Below are positions 1-10,200 of a stretch of 12,349 bases of DNA, piece by piece. The stretch comes from Myxococcales bacterium (lineage in GTDB: Bacteria > Myxococcota > Polyangia > Fen-1088). The stretch's first letter is position 1, and every line of letters starts with the position of its first letter. The translations under genes and the position numbers were made by a program. Location: contig PMCR01000278.1 in the NCBI GenBank assembly GCA_003155465.1, positions 1 to 12,349 on the forward strand. The letters are read 5' to 3'. The notes beneath the pieces were generated by a model. It was not told where the DNA came from. It did not search any database and saw only the letters and a list, made by a program, of their open reading frames with translations.

Positions 1-3000
1 ATGGGCGCGGATGTGGCCATGGCCAGTGCGACCGCGCTGGGCGTGTGGGATCGCGCAGCCGAGATCGAATTCGCTCCGGGTGTCCGTCTACACGATGTCG
101 TGTTTCCGCGGCCTGTGTTCGACGAGGCCGCACGAAGTGAGCAACGCGCGCGCCTGACCGCGACCGAGTGGGCCCAGCCCGCGCTGGGTGCCGCCAGTCT
201 GGCGTTGCTGGCGATCTTGCGCGAGGCGGGCGTGCGCCCGGCGGCGGTGGCTGGGCACAGCTTCGGCGAGTTGACTGCACTTCACGCTGCGGGCGTCTTG
301 ACCTCCGAGGATCTGCTTCGGCTCGCGCGCCGGCGTGGCGAATTGATGGCCGCGGCAGCGGAGGCACCGGGAGCCATGACCTCAGTGGCGGCGCGGCGCG
401 AGGACGTGCAGCCCTTGCTCGACAAGTGGAAACTCGACGTCGTCGTGGCCAACCACAACAGCCCGAAGCAGCTCGTGCTGTCGGGCGCGACCGAGGCCAT
501 TGCGGAGGCAGAACGGCGTCTGGGCGAAAAGGGCATCACAGCGACGCGGCTTGAAGTGGCGACAGCCTTCCATTCGTCGCTGGTCAGCCAGGCGGCCTTG
601 CCGCTGCGCGAGTTCCTCGCTGGCGTGTCCATGGCAGCGCCAACCATTCCGGTGTTTGCCAACACCAGCGCGGCTCCCTATCCCAGCGAGCCCGAGGCCA
701 TGCGCGATCTGCTGGCCCATCAGCTTGCCAAGCCGGTTCGTTTCGTCGAGCAGATCGAGGCCATGTACGAGTCTGGCGTGCGCACCTTCGTCGAGGTGGG
801 GCCGGCTCGCGTGCTGACCGGGCTGGTCGGCCACATTCTCAAGGCGCGGCCGCATCGAGCGATCGCCCTTGACCGCAAGGGACGGCCGGGCTGGGCCAGC
901 CTGCAACAGGGGCTTGCCCTGCTGTCGGTCGCGGGCGTGGCCGTGAACTATGCGCAGCTTTGGGCCGCGTTCGCGCCGGTGGCCGACCCGCGCACGCGCC
1001 GCAGGCCCGCCATGGCCCTGCCGATGAATGGATCGAGTTACGGGAAGATCTATCCGCCCGTGCAAGGAGCAGTCGCATTGCCCAAGCCCAATCCCCCTTC
1101 ACCCCCAGCCGAGCCTGCGTCGAGCCACGCAGCCCCGGCGCCTGTCGCCGCGTCAGCGCCGAGTGGCGATCCGGCTGTGCAGCTCGCCTGGGTGAATGCC
1201 TTTCAAGAAAGCCAGCGCCAGACAGCCGAGGCCCACGCGGTCTTTCAGCGCGCCATGGCCGAGTCGCACGCGGCGTTTTTGCGCGCGTCGGAAGCTTCCC
1301 TGGCCAATCTGGCCAGCATGCTGGGGGGAGTGTCGGCGTTATCGTTGCCCGCGCAGCCCGAGATGCCGGCTTGGGCGCCCGCCGTCAGTATCGCCCCGCC
1401 CATCTCGGCGGTGATGGCACCGGCGCCGGTGGCCACCGCGATTGCTATGCCGGCCGCGCCGTTTGCGCCGGCGGCGCCCGTGGCCGCGCCGGTGGCAGGG
1501 TTGGCCCAGCCCGCAACTCCGCCGCGCGGAGCCCCGGCGGCCGTCTCGGCCGCGCCGACCGCCATTTCTCTTGCTGATTTGCAGGCCCTGATGTTGGGCG
1601 TGGTGGCGGCCAAGACTGGGTACCCGGCCGAGATGGTGGGATTGGACATGGACCTGGAAACCGATCTCGGCGTCGATTCCATCAAGCGCGTCGAGATTTT
1701 GTCCGCCGTGACGGAGAAAGCGCCGGGGTTGCCCGAGGTGAGCGCGGCACGCATGGCCGGCATGCGCACCTTGCGCGAGATGGTTGCGTATCTGGGCGAG
1801 CAGGCGGGCTCTGTCGCTGCCGCGAGCGAGGGCGTCGGAGGCAACGGCAAGGCTCAGGCTGTCGGCAGCCCCGCGCTCAGCGAGCCGCCGGCGCCCAGTC
1901 CAGAGCCGATGGTCCAGGCAGCGATCGGGCGCTTCGCGCTGCGAGCGATTCCCACGGCCGCACTGGGGCTGGCCACGCCGGGCCTGGTGGCAGCCCGCGG
2001 CCTGGTGGTGACCGACGACGGAGTCGGGGTCGGGGCCGCCTTGATCGAGAAGCTCGGCGCCCGCGGCGCCGTCGCTCGCCTGGTTCACGAAATTCCGGCT
2101 GACGCGGATGCCGTCATTTTTCTAGGTGGCCTGCGCGCCGCCCGGTGCATCGAGGACGAGGTGGCGGTGAACCGCGAAGCCCTGCGCGCGGCCCGGGCGG
2201 TGGCAGCCCGCTTTGCCAAAGAAGGCGGGACCTTCGTGACCGTGCAGGATACCGGCGGCGATTTCGGCCTGTCCGGCTCTGAGCGCGCGTGGCTGGCCGG
2301 GCCAGCGGCGCTGGCGCGAACTGCCGCCATCGAGTGGCCATCGGCGCATGTGCGCGCCATCGACGTGGGCCGCGTGGGCCGTTCGCCCGACGAGGTGGCC
2401 GAGGCTTTGTGCGAGGAGTTGCTTTCTGGCGGTGTGGAGCGGGAAGTGGGGCTTCCTGTCGAGGGAACGCGGGTGGTGCTGCAGACGGTTCCGGCTCCGC
2501 TGCCGGCAGGCTCTGCCCTGCCCATGGATTCGCGGTCGGTGGTCGTGGTCTCAGGCGGGGCGCGCGGTGTGACCGCTGCCTGTGTGATCGAATTGGCGCG
2601 CGCCGCCCGCTGCCGCTTCCTCCTACTCGGCCGCACGCCGATCGAGGACGAGCCCGCCTGCTGTCGCAGTGTCGAGGGTGATGCCGATCTCAAGCGCGTG
2701 TTGCTGGCCGAGGCCAAGGGCCGGGGCGAGACCGCCAGCCCGGCCAAACTGGGCAGCCGCGTGGCCGCCATCCTGGCCGTGCGCGAGATCCGCCGCACCC
2801 TGCAGGCCATCGGCAGCGCCGGCGGCGAGGCCCGCTACGTTGCCGTGGACGTGAGCGACGTGAGTGCGGTGACCGAGGCGGTGGCGCAGGCCCGCGCGAG
2901 TTGGGGTTCCATCACCGGCGTCATCCACGGCGCAGGCACGCTGGCCGACAAGCTTATCGTTGACAAGACTGACGCCCAGTTCGCCAAGGTGTTCCGCACC

Positions 3001-4251
3001 AAGGTGGTGGGACTGCACGCATTGCTCGACGCTACCGTCGACGACGAGCTGGCCTTTCTGTTTCTCTTTTCGTCGGTGGCCGGTCATTCAGGCAACCAGG
3101 GCCAGGCGGATTATGCGATGGCCAACGAGGTGCTCAACAAGGTCGCCGCACTCGAGCAGCGCCGGCGTGGGCCGCGCTGCCTGGTGCGGGCGCTGGGCTG
3201 GGGGCCCTGGGACGGTGGCATGGTGGACGCCTCTGTGCGTGCGCGCTTCGCCGGTATGGGCGTGCCGCTCATTCCTCTTGATGTCGGTGCCCGTCTGATG
3301 CGTGACGAGTTGTGCGTGGCGGGCGACGCCGAGGTGGTGATCGGCGGCGCGGTGTCCGGACACGGTCTGGCCGAGCCGGCCGCGGCGCAGAAGATCGAAG
3401 CCGAGATTGTGGTGGACCGCACGCGCTGGGCTTTCCTCGACGGGCATCGCGTGCGCGGGACTGTGGTCGTGCCCGTGGCGCTGGTGCTGGAATGGTTCGC
3501 CCGCGCGGCACGGGCCTGCCGCCCGGATCTGACCATGGCTGCCTGCCGGGACGTGCAGGTGCTGCGCGGGATCCGCCTTCAGCATTTCGACGACGGCGCG
3601 GCCGAGCGATTCCTCTTGCGCGCACGCCAGCTTTCCAACGGCCACGAGGCCACCATCGCGGTCGAGCTTCTGGCCGCGGACGGCAGCCGCCACTACGCGG
3701 CCATCTGCGAGATGAAAGAGCGATCTCCGCTTCCCGATCGCACCCTGGCCGCGCCCGCCGACCTTCTGCCCTGGTCCGGCGCAATCTACGACGGCGAAGT
3801 TCTGTTCCACGGGCCCGCCTTTCAGGTGATTCGGTCAATCGACGGCATCGCCGACGGCGGGCTGACCGCTACCCTGGAGGGTGTCGGGGCGCGGGGATGG
3901 GCCGGTCCTTGGCAACTGGATCCGGCGTTGCTCGACGGTGGTTTGCAAGCCGCCGTGCTGTGGGCGCAGCGCAAGCTGGGCGCGGCCTCTTTGCCCACCG
4001 CCATTGCAAGCCTGCACATCTATCACCTGGGCCCGGCGGCAGGGATCGTCCGCTGTGTGCTGGCGGGCCGCGAGGCCTCGCAGAAGCGGGCCGTGTCTGA
4101 TGCCGTGTTCTTGGCCAGCAACGGCAGCGTGGTGGCCGAGTTGCGCGGCATCGAGGTGCACGCACTCCCGCATGACGAGCGTCCCGCCGATCCACCCGAG
4201 GCGCCGGCTCCGCGACGGCGCGCCGGGAACGGCTCGCCCGCCCGGTCATGA
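1..4251 (+). CDS. pfa2: PUFA synthase subunit Pfa2/PfaA-like (AT-ACP-KR-DH), 5' truncated
   Basis: Multidomain subunit of an iterative polyunsaturated fatty acid synthase, probably cytosolic. The reading frame is open from base 1, and the ATG there is an internal Met: it matches the residues that normally follow the GQGSQ motif of an acyltransferase, so the KS and the first part of the AT lie upstream. Residue numbers count from base 1. AT, about 1-290: GHSFG nucleophile Ser87, malonyl-binding Arg112 (RRGELM), His191 (TAFHS), which fits malonyl specificity. Residues 350-525 are an Ala/Pro-rich linker with a helical stretch at 407-441. There is one ACP, about 525-600, with LGVDSIK and the phosphopantetheine Ser560. 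KR, about 650-1115: an N-terminal structural half, then SGGARGV (851-857) for NADPH, Lys1001, Ser1025, Tyr1038 and Asn1042 with normal catalytic spacing. PKS-type DH, about 1130-1400: HxxxGxxxxP (His1149-Pro1158) and DxxxQ (Asp1312-Gln1316). It overlaps the next gene by four bases. The family usually has several tandem ACPs; here there is one. The family call is firm; the symbol follows myxobacterial usage. Confidence 0.93.
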   Translation: MGADVAMASATALGVWDRAAEIEFAPGVRLHDVVFPRPVFDEAARSEQRARLTATEWAQPALGAASLALLAILREAGVRPAAVAGHSFGELTALHAAGVLTSEDLLRLARRRGELMAAAAEAPGAMTSVAARREDVQPLLDKWKLDVVVANHNSPKQLVLSGATEAIAEAERRLGEKGITATRLEVATAFHSSLVSQAALPLREFLAGVSMAAPTIPVFANTSAAPYPSEPEAMRDLLAHQLAKPVRFVEQIEAMYESGVRTFVEVGPARVLTGLVGHILKARPHRAIALDRKGRPGWASLQQGLALLSVAGVAVNYAQLWAAFAPVADPRTRRRPAMALPMNGSSYGKIYPPVQGAVALPKPNPPSPPAEPASSHAAPAPVAASAPSGDPAVQLAWVNAFQESQRQTAEAHAVFQRAMAESHAAFLRASEASLANLASMLGGVSALSLPAQPEMPAWAPAVSIAPPISAVMAPAPVATAIAMPAAPFAPAAPVAAPVAGLAQPATPPRGAPAAVSAAPTAISLADLQALMLGVVAAKTGYPAEMVGLDMDLETDLGVDSIKRVEILSAVTEKAPGLPEVSAARMAGMRTLREMVAYLGEQAGSVAAASEGVGGNGKAQAVGSPALSEPPAPSPEPMVQAAIGRFALRAIPTAALGLATPGLVAARGLVVTDDGVGVGAALIEKLGARGAVARLVHEIPADADAVIFLGGLRAARCIEDEVAVNREALRAARAVAARFAKEGGTFVTVQDTGGDFGLSGSERAWLAGPAALARTAAIEWPSAHVRAIDVGRVGRSPDEVAEALCEELLSGGVEREVGLPVEGTRVVLQTVPAPLPAGSALPMDSRSVVVVSGGARGVTAACVIELARAARCRFLLLGRTPIEDEPACCRSVEGDADLKRVLLAEAKGRGETASPAKLGSRVAAILAVREIRRTLQAIGSAGGEARYVAVDVSDVSAVTEAVAQARASWGSITGVIHGAGTLADKLIVDKTDAQFAKVFRTKVVGLHALLDATVDDELAFLFLFSSVAGHSGNQGQADYAMANEVLNKVAALEQRRRGPRCLVRALGWGPWDGGMVDASVRARFAGMGVPLIPLDVGARLMRDELCVAGDAEVVIGGAVSGHGLAEPAAAQKIEAEIVVDRTRWAFLDGHRVRGTVVVPVALVLEWFARAARACRPDLTMAACRDVQVLRGIRLQHFDDGAAERFLLRARQLSNGHEATIAVELLAADGSRHYAAICEMKERSPLPDRTLAAPADLLPWSGAIYDGEVLFHGPAFQVIRSIDGIADGGLTATLEGVGARGWAGPWQLDPALLDGGLQAAVLWAQRKLGAASLPTAIASLHIYHLGPAAGIVRCVLAGREASQKRAVSDAVFLASNGSVVAELRGIEVHALPHDERPADPPEAPAPRRRAGNGSPARS
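4248..4251 (+). promoter_or_regulatory. ATGA stop-start overlap (translational coupling)
   Basis: The stop TGA of the first subunit (4249-4251) overlaps the ATG of the second (4248-4250). Only a weak GGGAA-like purine stretch precedes it (about 4225-4230), so the start probably depends on ribosomes finishing the upstream gene. This would keep the two partner subunits at similar levels. The overlap is seen directly; coupling is inferred. Confidence 0.75.
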
Positions 4252-7200
4252 GTTTTGCGCCCATTGCCATCGTGGGGCAGGGCTGCGTCCTGCCGGGCGC
4301 CCTGTCGCCCGACGAGCTGTGGCGCCTGGCCGTCGAAGCGAGGGTCGTGATCGGGCCTGCCCCGGCCGGCCGCTGGGGCATCGACCCGGCTTTGGTTCTG
4401 GCCACGAATCCCAAGGACACCCGCGATCGGACGCTGCACGATCGCGGGGGGTACGTACAGGGCTTTGACAAGGTTTTCGATCCGCATGGCTTCGCGGTTT
4501 CCGCGGACCAGATCGCCCCCCTCGATCCGCTCTTCCACTGGCTGCTCCATGCCGGGCGCGAAGCTTTGCGTGACGTGCACTTTCACGGTGAGCACGCTGG
4601 TGTGGTCATCGGCAACCTTTCCTATCCCTCGTCCTCGCTATCGCGCTACGCGGAGCGGTTTTGGATGCACGGGTTCGTGGGTGACGGAATCTGCGACCGC
4701 TTGGGGTTGCCCGAGGTGGACCCGCGCAACCGTTTCATGTCGGGCCTGCCCGCGCACTTTCTCGCCCAGTCTTTGGGATTGGGCGGCGTCGCATTCGCGC
4801 TCGATGCCGCATGCGCTTCCTCGATCTACGCCATCAAATTGGCCTGCGACCTGCTTGCCGACGGCCGCGCCGACCTGATGCTGGCCGGGGCGGTGAATCG
4901 TGCTGATGATCTCTTCATCCATCAAGGATTCACGGCCCTGGGCGCACTCAGCCCGACCGGACAGAGTCGGCCTTTCCATGCCGAGGCTGACGGCCTGATC
5001 CCAGCCGAGGGCGCAGCCCTGCTGGCGCTGCGACGGTTGGAAGACGCCCGCCGCGACGGCGATCGCATCCTCGGCGTGATTCGAGGCATCGGCCTGGGCA
5101 ACGACGGCCGCGGCCGCGGCTTGTTGGTTCCGTCGCAAGAAGGCCAGGTGCGAGCCTTGCGCGCGGCCTACGCAGCGGCGGATCTCTCGCCGTCGGACAT
5201 CTCGCTCTGCGAGTGCCACGCCACGGGAACCGGCGTCGGAGATGCGGTGGAGATCCGTGCCTTGGCCGAGCTGTGCGCCGGCCGGCGAGAGCCCTTGCCC
5301 ATCGGATCGCTCAAGGCCAACCTGGGACATCTGATTACCGGGGCTGGCGCAGCCGGACTGCTCAAGGTTCTGGGCGCGTTTCGCGCCGGCGTTCGGCCGC
5401 CCACGCCCTCGCTCGACCGCCTCACGCCCGTGCTCGACGGTACGCCGCTGCGTCTGTTGCGGGTGCCAGAGCCGTGGAACGATCCGGTCCCGCGGCGCGC
5501 GGCCATCAGCGCCTTTGGCTTCGGCGGCAACAACGCACATCTGATCGTCGAGGAGCCCACCGGCAAGACCGCCCGCCTGCGCAGCAAGGTGGTCGCCGCG
5601 CTTCCGGAAGTGGGCATCATCGCCATCGGCGCCCGGATCGCCAACGGGAAGAGCGTGGCGGACTTCGCCGAGGCTCTCTTCTTGGGGCGTGCGCAGCTTG
5701 ACGGCGATCGCGCAGCGACGGAGCAGGTGTCGCTCGCGCTCAAGGGCCTGCGTTTCCCCCCGAAAGATCTGGACGAGACGCTGCCCCAGCAGCTTCTCGT
5801 TCTGGCCGCGGCCCGCGAGGCGGTGGAGCAGGTGGCATCGACCCTGCCGCGCGAACGGACCTCAGTCGTGGTGGGCATGCAGTGCGATGCGGAGATCGCG
5901 CGCCACGGGGCGCGCTGGCGCGTGGCGGGCTGGGCCGAGGCGCTGGCTGAGTCGAAGGATTGGGCCGAGGCGGCGCGCGACGGGTTCGTGCCTCTGCTGG
6001 GTGCGGCGGGCGTCATCGGGGCCATGCCCAACATCGTGAGCAATCGCCTGAACAGTCAGTTCGACTTCTGCGGCCCCAGCCTCAGCGTCTGCAGCGAGGA
6101 ACTTTCCGGCATTCGCGCCCTGCAGATTGCGCGCCGGGCTTTGCAGCAGGGTGAGATCGACGCCGCGCTGGTGGCCGCAGTGGACCTGTCGGCCGAGCCC
6201 GTGCACATTTCGGCCGCCGCCGCCTGTCTTCCCGCGGATCGGCAGCAAGCCGGGGACGCGGCCGTGGTACTGGTGTGTAAGCGGCTGGACGACATTCGCC
6301 GCGACGGGGACCAGGTGCTGGCGGTTATCGGCGACGAGCGCGGCAGGAAGCCGGGTCTGAGGCTGGGAGACGGCGGGGCTCTCAGCCTGCGCGCACTCTT
6401 CGGTCATGCCCACGCGGCCTCGGGGCTTCTGCATGTGGCGGCGGCGGCACTCTGTTGTGGCCACCGCGTGCTGCCAGGGGCGGGCTCGATCACGTCCTTC
6501 AAAGGAAAGGCGCCGTTCAGCGCTTTGATCGTGACCCAAGCCTTGGGCGGCCAAGAGGCCCGTACCTTCATCGAGGAGCCTCCCGCAGATCTGCGCCGTC
6601 CCCTCGCTGGCGTGTCGCCCGACGACGGACCAGGGTTTCTGGCGTGCTTGCGCGAAAGCGCGCGTTTGCCCGAGGCCCCGCTGCTTGTGCGTCCAGCGCA
6701 CCGACCAGATCCGGCACTGCCGGCGTTGGGCCCGAAGGCGTCGGAAGTCACCACGAAGAGCGGGAGCGCCGAGCTGTCCGTGCAGATCATGCCGCCCGCA
6801 CCCTGGTTGCCTCCGGTCTTGCCAGACGGGGTTGGTGCGCAGGTCGCCGTCGATCCGTCGCCTGCCCCGGCTGCGCCCGACCTGCAGGGGCCGATAGCCG
6901 AGGTCCTCGGCCGTGTTCTGGCCCATCGGCGGCAGATCGCGCAGGCCCACCAGGACCATTTGACCCAGCAGACGGCCGCACACCGGCAATTTCTTGAGGG
7001 CCGCCAGCGGGCCCTCGGGATCTTGCTGGGCGCGCGGCCCTTGTCCGTGCATCCCACGTCTTGTTCCGCAGTCGAGAAGGTAGACGAACCGACCGCAGCG
7101 ACCACGATCGCGCGGCCAAGCGCGAGAGGCCAGGACGGCCCATCGACGAACCCAGGGCAGCCCCATGGCATTGGGTTCTCGCGCCGCGATCTGGAAACCC

Positions 7201-10200
7201 ACGCCGCGGGCCACATTTCGGATCTGTTCGGTCCTCAATTCAAACCGCAAGACGAACACGCGGTCCAGGTGCGCATGCCCGAGCCGCCCTTGCTGCTGGC
7301 CGATCGGGTTGTGGGCGTGGAGGCCGTGGCTGGGTCGATGGGCCTGGGCACGGTGTGGACCGAAACCGACGTGCACGAAAATTCATGGTTCCTGCATCGC
7401 GGATTCATGCCCGCCGGGATCATGATCGAGGCAGGCCAGGCCGACCTGTTTCTCATCTCGTACCTGGGCGTCGATGCTCTCAATCAGGGACGGCGCCGGT
7501 ATCGCCTGCTGGGTTGTGAACTGACCTACCACGGCAGCCTGCCCCGGCCGGGCGACACGCTTCGCTACGACATCCATGTGGACAGCCACGCGCGCCAAGG
7601 TGAAGTCCGCCTGTTCTTCTTTCACTATGATTGCGCCATCAACGGCCGACCCGCACTGACCGTGCGCCAGGGCCAGGCCGGCTTTTTCACCAGAGAGGAA
7701 CTCGACGAATCGGCCGGTGTGCTGTGGACGCCCGAGGGCCAGGCGATTCGGCCCGAGGCGCGCCTGGATCCGCCCTCCGTGGCCTGCACACGCCGGCAAC
7801 TGTCAGCCGCACAGGTGCGTGCGCTGTCTGAAGGCGACGTGCACGCCTGTTTCGGCCCCGGTTTCGAAGCCGGCCAGGCTCATGTGCGCACGCCCGCCAT
7901 CCAGAACGGCAAGATGCTACTGGTCGAACGTGTGCTGGATTTCGACCCGTCGGGCGGGCCTTGGCGCCGGGGCTATCTGCGGGCGGTCACCAGCATTCGG
8001 CCCGACGACTGGTTCTTCGCTGGTCATTTCAAGAACGATCCGTGCATGCCCGGCACCCTGATGTTCGAGGGCTGTCTGCAGATGATGGCCCTCTACCTGG
8101 CGGGCATGGGCTACACCCTGGCCCGGGACGGCTGGCGCTTCGAGCCCGTGCCCGAGGAGATGTACCGCCTGCAGTGTCGCGGCCAGGTGGTCCCCACGTC
8201 GAAGGAACTGGTGTGCGAGATGTTTGTCGAAGAGGTGCACGACGGCCCGCTGCCCACTGTGTACGCGGACCTGCTGGGCACGGTCGACGGGTTGAAGGCC
8301 TTTCACGCGCGCCGGGTCGGCCTGCGCCTGGTGCCGGATTGGCCGCTGTCGAGCCGCCCGGAGCTTGTGCGGAAGGACACGGAATCCAAAACCGCGGCCG
8401 AGGTGAACGGCTTTCGTTTTGACCAGCGCTCGTTGCTCGCCTGCGCCTGGGGCAGACCGTCCGACGCTTTTGGGCCGATGTATGCGTGCTTCGACGGGCC
8501 CCGCCGGGTGGCGCGACTGCCTGGCCCGCCCTACCATTTCATGAGCCGCGTGAAGCGCATCGAGGGCGAAATGGGCGTGTGTCAGGCCGGCGCGAGCATC
8601 GAAGTCGAATACGACGTGCCGGCCGAGGTTTGGTATTTCGCGGAGAACGGCCATCCCGTGATGCCCTTCTGCGTGTTGCTGGAGGCGGCCCTGCAACCCT
8701 GCGGCTGGTTGGCCAGTTTCGCGGGCAGTGCGCTTGACACTGACCAGGATCTCGCATTCCGCAACCTCGACGGCACGGGCCAGATGCTCGCCGAGGTGCT
8801 GCCCGCGGCCGGTTCGCTGCGCACCATCGCGACGCTGGACAGCGTCTCACGTTCGGGCGGGATGATTCTGGAATCGTTCCGCGTGCGCTGTCTCTTGGGC
8901 GAGACGCCGGTCTACGAGATGCGGACCGGCTTTGGTTTCTTTCCCGCGGCGACCTTCGAGAATCAGGCTGGTCTTTCCACTACACCTGGGCAGAGCGCGG
9001 AACTGGACGCCGCGTCCGACTTCTTGGTCGATCTCACGGCCCGGCCGGCACGCTATTGCCAAGGCTCGTTGCGCTTGGCCGAGCCCCGCTTGCTCATGCT
9101 CGACCGCGTGAACGCTTGCGATCCGCGCGGCGGCCGCGTCGGGCTGGGTGCTTTGCGCGCAGAAAAGTACGTGAACCCGGCCGAGTGGTTCTTCAAGGCG
9201 CATTTCTTCCAGGATCCAGTGCAGCCCGGATCGTTGGGACTAGAGGCCATGCTGCAGCTCCTGCAGTTCCACATGCTTCACGCCGGGCTTGCCGAAGGCA
9301 TGTCCCATCCGCGTTTCGCGCCCATCGAAATTGGCCGGTCCATCACCTGGAAGTACCGCGGTCAGGTGGTGCCGCACAATCGCTTGATCACCATCACCGT
9401 GGATATCACGGAGCAGGGTCGCGACGCGGCCGGGCCCTTTTCCGTGGCAGAGGCGTCGCTTTGGGTGGACGGCAAGCGCATCTACCAGGTCACGGGACTT
9501 GGAATGCATATCGTGGATGCCAAGGCCGAGGGCGGGCGCGATGTATGGGCGAGCGGCGGGGCTGGCCGGTCGAAGACGGCCGCGGAACTGCTGCCAGCCA
9601 CGCGCGACTATTGGCGCAGCCTGCTGGCTGGCACGGCTCCACCGGTCGAGGATATTTGTCGCGGCATGGTCCTGCGCTTCTTGCGACAACTTCACATCAC
9701 GGACCCCCGGGCGCTTGAGGCGGCTCGCCTCGGTGGAGTCATTTTTCTGGCCAACCACCAGGTGACGGTTGAATCCACCATCTTTGCAATCGTGGCCTCG
9801 GCGTTGATGGGCGCGCCCTTGCTCACCCTCGCGCGCGTCGAGAATCGGACCTCCTGGCTCGACCAGTTCATGCGGCACGCGTTTTCATTTCCGGGGCTGC
9901 GCAGTCCGCGCATGTCGCAGTATTTCGATCGCAGCGACAGCGCCTCGCTGCCCGGAATCATCCGCGAGATGTCAGCCGATATGCTGGCCAGCGGCCGCAG
10001 CGTGATGGTCCACGTCGAGGGAGCCATGGCCCACAGTTGTCGCACGCCGGTGCGGAAGCTTTCGGGCGCGTTCGTCGATATGGCCGTTGAATTGGGGCGG
10101 CCGGTTGTTCCTGTGCGCTTTGTGGGCGGCCTGCCTGTGGCGCCAGTTCCTCACGAGATCGACTTTCCCGTGGGCATGGGCCAGCAGGACATCCACATCG

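Noticed and set aside
1..3. ATG at the first base as the true start of the first gene
   Set aside because: The protein would begin in the middle of an AT domain without its GQGSQ motif. The Met aligns inside the domain, so the gene starts upstream of the window.
5862..7376. 504-codon open frame on the - strand opposite pfa3
   Set aside because: It lies wholly antisense to conserved CLF, linker and DH1 sequence and is rich in Arg/Gly/His. It is a GC-driven shadow frame with no recognisable motif.
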